NCBI GenBank assembly: GCA_003216295.1 | Contig: QCJB01000009.1 | Span: 1 to 59,573 of the forward strand | Source of the DNA: Prochlorococcus sp. AG-402-P16 | GTDB taxonomy: Bacteria > Cyanobacteriota > Cyanobacteriia > PCC-6307 > Cyanobiaceae | Direction of reading: 5' to 3' | DNA length: 59,573 nucleotides | Part shown: one piece after another, positions 52,448 through 59,573 of the stretch | How the letters are laid out: each line of letters opens with the position of its first letter | Numbering within the stretch: position 1 is the stretch's first letter | Notes under the pieces: model-generated | Databases searched by the model: none | What the model was told of the DNA's origin: nothing | What the model saw: the letters and a program-made list of their open reading frames with translations, nothing else | Position numbers and translations under genes: made by a program

Positions 52448-54058
52448 TTAGTCCCGAAAATTATTCTCTATTTCATTATTCAAAACAACAGATACTCTTT
52501 TAAAGACTTCTTTCCAGTTATGTTTTTCTTTTTGTCTAAATAGCCTCATTGTGGGATACCAAAATGTGCTCTCACCTTCAAGTCCCCACGTCCAAAAAGG
52601 AATATCCTTTAAAAGTAACCATACATTTTTCCCCATCCCTCCGGCTAAATGAGCAATAGAGGTATCAGAAGTAATAATTAAATCACAATTCTCAATTATT
52701 GCAGCATTTTCCAGGAAATCCCATGTGTTGTCAATTTCATTTTGGCATGCAATGAATTTATTCTTGAAAGAGCAATTCTTTAATTGCTCAGAGCCAAAAC
52801 CTTTTTGCAACGAAAGAATTGAAATATCATTTTTCTCAAAAAGAAAAGAAAATGCTTCTAAGGGGATTGATCTTCCATGATGTCTACCTTTTTCAATATT
52901 TTTATTACCCTGCCAATTAATTCCAATAATAGGTCTTTTTTCGTTGGCAAGAATATTTTTCCATTTCATAACTAGTTCATTAGTTGAATAGATATATCTT
53001 GAGTTAATTATTGGATTACGGGGGGTAATATGCAGACACTTAGGTAAAGATAGTAATGGAATCCATCTACCCTCAGAGACCAGATTGGCTTCCTTTGAAG
53101 TAATTGGATCAGAATTAATACCTGAAGCTTTAATCAATGAATGAAGTTTTTTTTGAGCACAAAAAGATACCTTTATTCCTTTACTTTTTAAATAAGGCAA
53201 ATAACGCATATACTGAATAGTATCTCCTAAACCTTGCTCACTAACAACTAAAAGTTTTTTAATTTCTTGAAGATTGATATCATTAATTCTCTCTATTTTT
53301 GGATTAGCATGAAATAGAAATTCATTCTTTATTTTATTTCTAAATTCGAAGAGTTCCAAACCAGTTTTATAATCCCCTTTTAGAAGATTAATATATCCTA
53401 GATTAAAATAAGCTTCTGCGAAATCTGGTTTTAATTTTATAGCCCTTTTGAATAATTTTTCTGCTCTATCTAAATCATTAAGTTCATGATTAATAGATCC
53501 CAAATTAGAATAAGCCTCTGCTAAATCAGGATTAATTTCAATTGACTTTTCAAATAAAATTGCTGCTTCCTTTATTTTATTCAAATCCTCATAAATGAGG
53601 CCAAGATTAGAATACGCCTCGGCTAGGTCAGGTTTTATTTGAATAGCTTTTTTAAAGTATATTTCTGCTTCTTTAAGTTTTCCTTGTTCCTTTAAAGTAT
53701 TACCTAAATTATAATAAGCATCTGGGAAATCAGGTTTCAACTTAATCGCTTTTCTAAGAAATTTCTCTGCCTCATTTATTTTTCCTTTTTCTTTAAGAAT
53801 CTTACTGTAATTAGAGAAAACTATTGGATTCTCGAAATCATTTCGAATATAGTATTCATAAAGTTTAAAAGCATTGTGAATATCACCCTTCAAATGAAAT
53901 TGAATAGCCTTCTTAATAATTTCCTCTTCAGACATAGGAAAATTAATGTCTGTAGATATGTTAATATTTTTACTTATTATTTCAGAAATAAATGGGACTG
54001 GAAATGTAGTTACTAAATTTTTACTTTTATCTCTTTTTGGCTCTTTTTGAAATTCCAC
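52448..54058 (-). CDS. TPR-glycosyltransferase (family 9-like) protein
   Basis: 536 aa. The N-terminal leader VTTFPVPFISEIISKNINIS is the leader of a Prochlorococcus TPR family. TPR repeats follow (about residues 45-250, pattern KPDFAEAYSNLGLIYEDLNK), then a C-terminal glycosyltransferase-like domain (about 265-530) with LLVVSEQGLGDTIQYMRYL and, near 466, DTSIAHLAGGMGKNVWLLL as in heptosyltransferase-type family 9 enzymes, ending FWYPTMRLFRQKEKHNW. It probably builds surface glycan or glycosylates protein; acceptor and donor are unknown. The GTG start keeps the family leader. Confidence 0.85.
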   Translation of the reverse strand: MEFQKEPKRDKSKNLVTTFPVPFISEIISKNINISTDINFPMSEEEIIKKAIQFHLKGDIHNAFKLYEYYIRNDFENPIVFSNYSKILKEKGKINEAEKFLRKAIKLKPDFPDAYYNLGNTLKEQGKLKEAEIYFKKAIQIKPDLAEAYSNLGLIYEDLNKIKEAAILFEKSIEINPDLAEAYSNLGSINHELNDLDRAEKLFKRAIKLKPDFAEAYFNLGYINLLKGDYKTGLELFEFRNKIKNEFLFHANPKIERINDINLQEIKKLLVVSEQGLGDTIQYMRYLPYLKSKGIKVSFCAQKKLHSLIKASGINSDPITSKEANLVSEGRWIPLLSLPKCLHITPRNPIINSRYIYSTNELVMKWKNILANEKRPIIGINWQGNKNIEKGRHHGRSIPLEAFSFLFEKNDISILSLQKGFGSEQLKNCSFKNKFIACQNEIDNTWDFLENAAIIENCDLIITSDTSIAHLAGGMGKNVWLLLKDIPFWTWGLEGESTFWYPTMRLFRQKEKHNWKEVFKRVSVVLNNEIENNFRD

Positions 54059-54419
54059 AGAAATTTTAAACGTTTTTAAAGAATAAATTCATTTTAACTC
54101 TAACAAGATTTTCTATTTAAACCTATGCATGAATAGCAATAAAAAATCTAGAGTTTTAGATCCTGACAAGGTATTGGTAAAAGTTTCTAGAGCTGAATAC
54201 CTCTTAATGAAAATGATATTCATCCACCAGGAGTCATGGGAATTTATTAAGGTTTATCCAAAAAATTGAAAAAAATCATAATTTGAAGTAGGTAATCAGT
54301 CAAACAATTCAAATTTAAACTATATTATTAAAGGCCTTAAATTCAAATTCCAAGAATTAAAAACTACAACTAATTATTCATTTTTCAAAATTCGTATAAA
54401 ATGGATAGTAGAATAAGGT
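54059..54419. other. Intergenic region with one possible small ORF
   Basis: 361 bases between the divergent TPR-glycosyltransferase and DegT-type genes. It contains the 46-codon ORF listed next; no terminator or RNA motif was found. Confidence 0.45.
54129..54269 (+). CDS. Possible small protein (46 aa)
   Basis: The ATG-started frame reads MNSNKKSRVLDPDKVLVKVS, then RAEYLLMKMIFIHQESWEFI and a short tail. Composition is protein-like with an amphipathic helix, but no ribosome-binding site or family was recognised. A chance ORF remains possible. Confidence 0.3.
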   Translation: MNSNKKSRVLDPDKVLVKVSRAEYLLMKMIFIHQESWEFIKVYPKN

Positions 54420-54425
54420 TTGATA

Positions 54426-55676
54426 ATGAGCAGAGGGAATAAGAATACAGTGAAGAATATAGAGAAAAATTTTGATCATAGTGATAAAGTCTATTATTCA
54501 GAAGCAGATTATTCACAAGAAGAACTTGACGCAGTGATTGATGTATTAAAAAATAATAGATTGACTCTTATGGGTGGAGCAAAGGTTAAAGAGTTAGAGA
54601 GAAGTGTATCCGCATTATTTAATAAGAAGCATGGACTGATGGTTAATAGTGGTTCATCTGCAAATCTTGTTGCATTCTTATCACTAAAACTCAAGAAGGG
54701 AACAAAGGTTATTACACCTTCATTAACCTTTTCTACAACCATTAGTCCAATGGTTCAATGTGATTTAATCCCTTACTTTGTTGATGTTGAAAAAGAAACA
54801 TTGCAACTGAATACATCCATACTTAAAAATATAGACCTAGATAATGTTTCAGCTATTTGTGTACCTAATTTAATCGGAAATATCGCCAATTGGGAAGAAA
54901 TATATAATTTCGCCAAGGAAAATAATTTAAAAGTAATAGAAGATTCCGCCGATACTATTGGTTATAGCTATAAAACAAATTTAACGAATTGGTCTGATAT
55001 TTCAACTACCAGTTTTTATGCCTCACATGTTATAACAGGTGCCGGTTTTGGCGGAATGGTTTCTTACACAAATTCAACTGAATACGAACATGGGCTCTCT
55101 TTAAGAGGATGGGGAAGAAGATCATGCATTTACGGAGAATCCGAAGACTATAAAAGAAGATTTTCATGCAAAGTTGATGGAATAGATTATGATGATAAAT
55201 ATATTTTCGATCAAATAGGTTTTAATTTTCTTCCCTCTGAAATATCTGCAGCTTTTGCATTAGTTCAACTTAAAAAGTTAGATAAAAATATAGAAAAAAG
55301 AATTAATAATTTTAATTTTCTTCATAAAAGCTTCTCTTCATCAACAAACTTTTTCATTCCTGAATCATATAGTAATGTTGAGACTGGATGGCTAGCATTT
55401 CCCTTAATATTTACAAATAAATTAACTTTAAAAAGAAAGGAAATTCAAATTTTTCTAGAAAAAGCTGGTATCCAAACTAGAACAATTTTCACTGGTAATA
55501 TAATGAGGCAACCTATTGCCAAGAAATTTAAATGGGAGAAATATGGAACATTTGAGGTAAGTGATATGGTAATGAAGTCTGGCATATTATTAGGTATTCA
55601 TAATCGACAAAGTCAGGATAAACTTAATTATTTAGTAGAAAAAGTTCTTGAAGCACAAGATCTATTTTGCAATTAA
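54426..55676 (+). CDS. DegT/DnrJ/EryC1-family sugar enzyme with His in place of the catalytic Lys (E1/ColD-like)
   Basis: About 416 aa, PLP/PMP aminotransferase fold. VNSGSSANLVAFLSLKL (about residue 75), TPSLTFSTTISP (about 99) and IEDSADTIGYSY (about 173) match the family closest to CDP-4-keto-6-deoxyglucose-3-dehydrase (E1/RfbH). The Lys that forms the Schiff base is replaced by His203 in SFYASHVITG (numbered from the TTG at 54420), as in E1 and ColD. The [2Fe-2S] ligand run CxC...C of E1 is not complete: only Cys236 and Cys250 lie there. It therefore probably makes a deoxy sugar for glycans; the substrate is inferred. ATG 54426 is used. Confidence 0.8.
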   Translation: MSRGNKNTVKNIEKNFDHSDKVYYSEADYSQEELDAVIDVLKNNRLTLMGGAKVKELERSVSALFNKKHGLMVNSGSSANLVAFLSLKLKKGTKVITPSLTFSTTISPMVQCDLIPYFVDVEKETLQLNTSILKNIDLDNVSAICVPNLIGNIANWEEIYNFAKENNLKVIEDSADTIGYSYKTNLTNWSDISTTSFYASHVITGAGFGGMVSYTNSTEYEHGLSLRGWGRRSCIYGESEDYKRRFSCKVDGIDYDDKYIFDQIGFNFLPSEISAAFALVQLKKLDKNIEKRINNFNFLHKSFSSSTNFFIPESYSNVETGWLAFPLIFTNKLTLKRKEIQIFLEKAGIQTRTIFTGNIMRQPIAKKFKWEKYGTFEVSDMVMKSGILLGIHNRQSQDKLNYLVEKVLEAQDLFCN

Positions 55677-58514
55677 TTTAGGCCGCCAATTATGATCTAA
55701 AAAAGTATTTTTTACAGCAGCGTTAAGTGATGCATTAATGAAGGCAATATATTCCTTATAAATATTTTTATCATTAAAAATACAATCTATTGTATGATCA
55801 TTTATCTCAGATTTAATATTCTCAAGATATGATTTATCAAAAGCTAATTTCTTGCATAACATAATATATTCATCTGGTGAATATACAATAGGTGGGTTCT
55901 TAATTCCCATTTGTTTATAAGCTGCAAAAGCATGTCTCGACTTAATATGATTTGTTGGCATTGTTAATACAGGAATATTAAATTTCATTGAATGATAAAA
56001 AGTATTTGCCATTCCAAAATAAAATGGATCCAACATAATATCTACGCGTTTTACTATTTCTATAAAGTCATCAAAAGCTAATCTTGGAAGAAATATTGTT
56101 CTTTTAACAATTAATTTAGTTCGTTTAGACCATCTATTTTTTAATTGTTCGGTTTGGAATGGTTTCGCTCCATCGGCATAGATTAGAAAAGAATTTGGTA
56201 TCTCATCTAAAATCTTATCAAGGACTAGATCAAAATCTGGATGGAATTTAAATGGACTATGAGGAATACCCATCAAGAATGCATCCTCAGGTAAATTTAA
56301 ATCAGAAAAATCAAAGGAACTCCTATTTATAATAGGAATTGAATAATTAACAGGTATTCGGCTTAATCTAATTAATCGTTCTGAGTAAAACTCATGAGAA
56401 TAATCAGTCTCATAGTTTTCACATGAAATAAAATAATCAATCTCAGGAGAACCAGATGTATTTGGATGACCAAGTGTCGTGAATTGGACTAAGGCTAATC
56501 TTGATAAAGAAAGTAAATAAGTATAATTAGACATTCCAACATCTATATAGAAAAGAATATCTATTGATTTTTTTAGTATTATATCGGTAGCATCTTTTAT
56601 AGAATAGGGTAGATTTACCACCTCTGATGCTATTGAATCAATTGATCTACTAAATGAGTCTTCTATTGCAGAGGGTCCTCTAAATATTATAATTTCTATA
56701 TCTGTGTTAGCAATATCTTTTATAACATTCCCAAAAAAGTTGCTAACTGAATGATTATGTAGGAAATCAGAACAAATGCCCAAAATAATATGTCTTCTAT
56801 TATTTTTAATTTTAATTCTTTCTTTCTTATTAAATCTTTCGTTTATTATCCCTTTTTTTATTGATAAAGCCTTTGATAATTTATTAAGTATTTGAACATC
56901 ATCATATCTATTATGATATGCAAGATAAAATATATTAGTTGGGAATATATCACCCTTAAATACTATACTTTTATCCTTAGCTATTAAATCAACTTGTTTT
57001 TCAAACTCTTTCCTCTCTTCAGATATTTGTTTCTGATCAAAGGGAATTGCAGAAAGATAAAGCTTATACCTAGAATAATATTTTAAATCCTTAGGATCTA
57101 AATCAAATGCCTTTTTATATTCATCTCTTCCTTCTTTCTCTTTCCCAAGATCAATAAGTATATCTCCAAGTTTAGAATGAATTTCGGCTGAATCTGAATT
57201 AATTTTAATAGCTTTACGTACAAAATACTCTGCCTCTTTAAGCTTATTTTGCACAATGAGTATACTTGAAAGCAGATTATAAGTTTTAAAAATATTAGGG
57301 TTTAGTTCTATAGCATTTCGAACACTTAGTTCTGCCTCTTCGAATTTCCTTAAATCCATCAAAACTGCTCCAAGATTTAAATGTGCTTCTGGAAGATCAG
57401 GATTAAGTTCAATTGCCTTTCTTGTTAATAATTCTGCCTCTTGAATTTTACCTAAATCTTTCAAAACAACACCTAAGTTCAGATAAGCCTGAAAGAAATC
57501 TGGTTTTAGTTCAATAGTTTTACGTAATGGAGTCTCTGCTTCCTCTGCTTTACCAAGATCTATCAATATATTTCCTAATATAGAATGGGCCATAGCTAAA
57601 TCCGGATTAAGTGCAACTGCATTTCGAATTGATATTTCAGCTTCTTGTAGGTTTCCTCGATTTTTTAAAATAACCCCCAGATTTAAATGAGCATTAGCAA
57701 AATCAGGATTAAGTTCAATAGTTTTACGTAATGGGTCTTCTGCTTCTTTTATCTTTTTTCGTCTAAGGAAATTCTGAGCAAGAAGGAATTGGGCTTGAGA
57801 AGAATTTGGATTGAAATCTATTGATTTCCGTATATAATTTTCAGCTTCTTTAAATTCCCCTAGATCATTCAATACTGATCCAAGATTAAAATAAGCCTGA
57901 GGGAAATCAGGGTTAAGCTCTATAGTTTTACGAAGATGAGGCGCAGCTTCATTTGGATTGTTTTGGGTGATAAGAATGTTCGCCAGAAGGAAGTGAGACT
58001 TGAAGAGTTTAGGATTTAAATCAATTGCTCTACGGCAAGCTATTTTAGACTCTTCCTTTTTATCAAAGTAAATATATACATTTGCTAAATTGCTCCAAGC
58101 AGTAGATAGTTTCGGGTCGGATTGAGTGGCTCTCAAAAGCAAAGTGAGTGCCTCTTCCTTATTTCCATAGTTAAGCTCAATGCTGCCTAGATTGCACAAG
58201 GCTGGTGCATATGAATCATTTATTGAAATAGATTTCCTATAGTATTCCTTAGCTTTATCAATATCACCATCTGTTTGATATGAATTACCAAGATCTTTAA
58301 TAACTTCAAAATCGGAAGGATTAAGATTGAGAATTTTATTAAAATAAATACGAGCTTCATCTATCTTTTTTAAAGCTAAAAAAGATTTTGCTATTAGCTT
58401 TAAAGCTGCAAATGAATTTCCATCTATTAATAATAGATCTTTACAAGCCTTAATAGCATCTTCGTATCTCTTTTCCTTAAAGAGTACTTTAGCAATGTCC
58501 AACCTAGGCTTCAA
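55662..58514 (-). CDS. TPR-rich O-GlcNAc transferase-like (GT41/SPINDLY type) protein
   Basis: 950 aa. The first half (about residues 1-480) consists of about 13 tandem 34-residue TPRs of the pattern AxxxLRKTIELNPDFxxA, with high internal similarity. The second half (about 540-940) matches the bacterial OGT-like domain: ILGICSDFLHNHSVSNFFGNV, FTTLGHPNTSGSPEIDYFIS, LMGIPHSPFKFHPDFD and VDIMLDPFYFGMANTFYHSM. It probably transfers a sugar to proteins or surface glycans. It ends 15 bases inside the convergent DegT gene. The start is TTG and could be later. The repeats make it prone to unit gain or loss. Confidence 0.85.
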   Translation of the reverse strand: MKPRLDIAKVLFKEKRYEDAIKACKDLLLIDGNSFAALKLIAKSFLALKKIDEARIYFNKILNLNPSDFEVIKDLGNSYQTDGDIDKAKEYYRKSISINDSYAPALCNLGSIELNYGNKEEALTLLLRATQSDPKLSTAWSNLANVYIYFDKKEESKIACRRAIDLNPKLFKSHFLLANILITQNNPNEAAPHLRKTIELNPDFPQAYFNLGSVLNDLGEFKEAENYIRKSIDFNPNSSQAQFLLAQNFLRRKKIKEAEDPLRKTIELNPDFANAHLNLGVILKNRGNLQEAEISIRNAVALNPDLAMAHSILGNILIDLGKAEEAETPLRKTIELKPDFFQAYLNLGVVLKDLGKIQEAELLTRKAIELNPDLPEAHLNLGAVLMDLRKFEEAELSVRNAIELNPNIFKTYNLLSSILIVQNKLKEAEYFVRKAIKINSDSAEIHSKLGDILIDLGKEKEGRDEYKKAFDLDPKDLKYYSRYKLYLSAIPFDQKQISEERKEFEKQVDLIAKDKSIVFKGDIFPTNIFYLAYHNRYDDVQILNKLSKALSIKKGIINERFNKKERIKIKNNRRHIILGICSDFLHNHSVSNFFGNVIKDIANTDIEIIIFRGPSAIEDSFSRSIDSIASEVVNLPYSIKDATDIILKKSIDILFYIDVGMSNYTYLLSLSRLALVQFTTLGHPNTSGSPEIDYFISCENYETDYSHEFYSERLIRLSRIPVNYSIPIINRSSFDFSDLNLPEDAFLMGIPHSPFKFHPDFDLVLDKILDEIPNSFLIYADGAKPFQTEQLKNRWSKRTKLIVKRTIFLPRLAFDDFIEIVKRVDIMLDPFYFGMANTFYHSMKFNIPVLTMPTNHIKSRHAFAAYKQMGIKNPPIVYSPDEYIMLCKKLAFDKSYLENIKSEINDHTIDCIFNDKNIYKEYIAFINASLNAAVKNTFLDHNWRPKLIAK

Positions 58515-58641
58515 CGCTATACTTCAAAGCACAAGTCAATTATATATCAAACTGAGATCAAATCAATTATTAATACAAATATAGAATATTCAAAAACAAA
58601 TAATAATGATAACGAATAACTTATTTTATATGTAAATTAAA

Positions 58642-59235
58642 TTATATATTAGGTACTAGAAATAGGCCTTTATCACAAATTTCTTGCTGAGAAGGAAAAT
58701 TAGTTTTACCGGTCCAACTAATTAATCCTTTCCTAATAGGGCAATTACATTTGTCATCAGAAACAAGCTCATTGAGTTCTTTAGCTGTCCATGGAATTGA
58801 ATTCTTTTCTAACAAAATATTCCTCAACCTTGAAATCAAATCACTATTTAATTCCATATGAATATTTATATAACTTACTAATTCCTCGAAAGCTATTTCA
58901 ATATTATTAGAACCTTTCAGTTCTGACTCTCTCTTGAAAAAAGCTTGCATAAATTCTGTACAATTAATAGCTTCGCTATCTGTGAAGGGAGTAATATTTG
59001 GACTTAAATACTCAAGATTTTTCACTATAGATTCTAGATTTAAAAATCTAATATTTAATTTTTCGATTTTTTCAATACATGACTGATCGATATAATCTAT
59101 ACTCTTATTCTCTAAAGACTTTTCAATTAATTGAGTTATGTGTTCTGTGAGACTTTTACCAGACATCATTGCCTGCTTTTTAATGTCTCTAAGCAGTTCA
59201 CTAGATATTTTTATATTGAACTGACTTTTAGTCAT
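58642..59235 (-). CDS. Ribbon-helix-helix N-terminal protein (197 aa)
   Basis: Residues about 4-45 (SQFNIKISSELLRDIKKQAMM, then SGKSLTEHITQLIEKSL) match the ribbon-helix-helix DNA-binding fold: a beta strand followed by two helices with the Ser-Gly-Lys turn. The remainder (about 55-197) is an unrecognised helical domain with CNCPIRKGLISWTGKTNF near the C-terminus. It may be a transcriptional regulator of the adjacent glycan genes; this is inference from position. It is the last gene in the window. Confidence 0.7.
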   Translation of the reverse strand: MTKSQFNIKISSELLRDIKKQAMMSGKSLTEHITQLIEKSLENKSIDYIDQSCIEKIEKLNIRFLNLESIVKNLEYLSPNITPFTDSEAINCTEFMQAFFKRESELKGSNNIEIAFEELVSYINIHMELNSDLISRLRNILLEKNSIPWTAKELNELVSDDKCNCPIRKGLISWTGKTNFPSQQEICDKGLFLVPNI

Positions 59236-59573
59236 TTACTTAAACCAGTTAAAATAATTATAACTAAAGAATTTCATTTTTGATTATAATTAAAAAAATA
59301 GAATCAACTTTCTCTATGACTAGATAAACTAGGCAAAATAGATATAAAAAGAAAGGGAAACGTGGCGTGAGAATGTGGACCGCATAAAAGCTCAATCAAA
59401 GAACTATTAAAACTATTATTCATACTAAGGGACTAGGAGAGCTAGGTAATTTCAGAGTAATAGCAATAAAATAATAAGAAAAGAAATAAATAATATCCAT
59501 AGTATATCAATAGTAAAAGGCTTAAAATTAAAAAAAAATATTTAAATCTAGGATATTTAATAGTTAACAGATC
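59236..59573. other. AT-rich end of window, nothing recognised
   Basis: 338 bases without a protein-like ORF on either strand, a hairpin terminator or an RNA motif. It should contain the promoter of the ribbon-helix-helix gene. Confidence 0.45.

Noticed and set aside
54284-54291. GAAGTAGG string resembling the end of the glnA/downstream-peptide RNA motif
   Set aside because: The flanking paired elements and other conserved blocks of those motifs are absent.
55662-58514. CRISPR-like repeat array
   Set aside because: The roughly 102-bp periodicity is explained by tandem TPR coding units, not short repeats with unique spacers.
47215-59573. Prophage or integrative element
   Set aside because: No integrase, transposase, phage structural gene, tRNA or att-like direct repeats recognised; genes fit host metabolism and glycans.

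Overview
The window looks like chromosomal DNA of a low-light-adapted Prochlorococcus. Evidence: AT-rich DNA with short gaps and little Shine-Dalgarno signal; five tandem genes for the divinyl-chlorophyll antenna protein Pcb (high-light strains usually carry one); the picocyanobacterial order petH-zwf-opcA-cobB and guaB3-Yfr1-trxA; and chlI, petG, cytM and a lycopene cyclase. The species and clade are inferred; the strain cannot be named from sequence alone.

Layout. 1-5.3 kb (+): end of ferredoxin-NADP reductase, then G6P dehydrogenase, its effector OpcA, and CobB. 5.3-9.1 kb (-): a tightly packed folD-crtE-DUF212-helicase cluster. 9.2-15.8 kb: 7TM-HD phosphohydrolase, two small conserved proteins, leuA and a GH57 glucan enzyme. 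15.8-19.7 kb (-): lycopene cyclase overlapping gyrA. 19.9-29.8 kb (+): guaB3, the sRNA Yfr1, trxA, hisH, rsmD (with petG antisense to its 3' end), cytM, a SpoU methyltransferase, a class-A beta-lactamase-fold protein, chlI, ruvC, 5-FTHF cyclo-ligase, sufE and hom. 29.8-38.7 kb is more accessory: an ABC substrate-binding protein plus one permease, a DUF1400 alpha/beta hydrolase, an MFS transporter, a PfkB kinase, small membrane proteins and a lumenal pentapeptide-repeat protein. 38.8-40.2 kb: a MIF-like tautomerase, a DCC-family (DUF393) pseudogene with five in-frame stops, and a repeat-containing membrane protein.

40.2-47.2 kb (-): five pcb genes. Four have hairpin terminators of their own and the fifth shares a bidirectional one. 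Four of the five share a 19-21 bp element at an almost fixed distance upstream of the start codon. Two copies share a perfectly identical 230-bp tract, which points to gene conversion. Two small membrane-protein genes lie on the opposite strand inside the cluster.

47.2-52.4 kb (+): a possible structured element, then a same-strand cassette: DUF2805, DUF2256 (four-Cys), a photolyase-related protein (DPRP), peroxiredoxin Q, a photolyase-type FAD-domain protein whose extra alpha/beta-like region is at the C-terminus, and an SDR oxidoreductase. It reads as a light/flavin/redox module and is the best candidate here for an undescribed system. 52.4-59.6 kb: a surface-glycan type region with two TPR-glycosyltransferases flanking a DegT/E1-like sugar aminotransferase-fold enzyme in which His replaces the catalytic Lys, followed by a ribbon-helix-helix protein. 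No rRNA, tRNA, CRISPR array, transposase or integrase was recognised.
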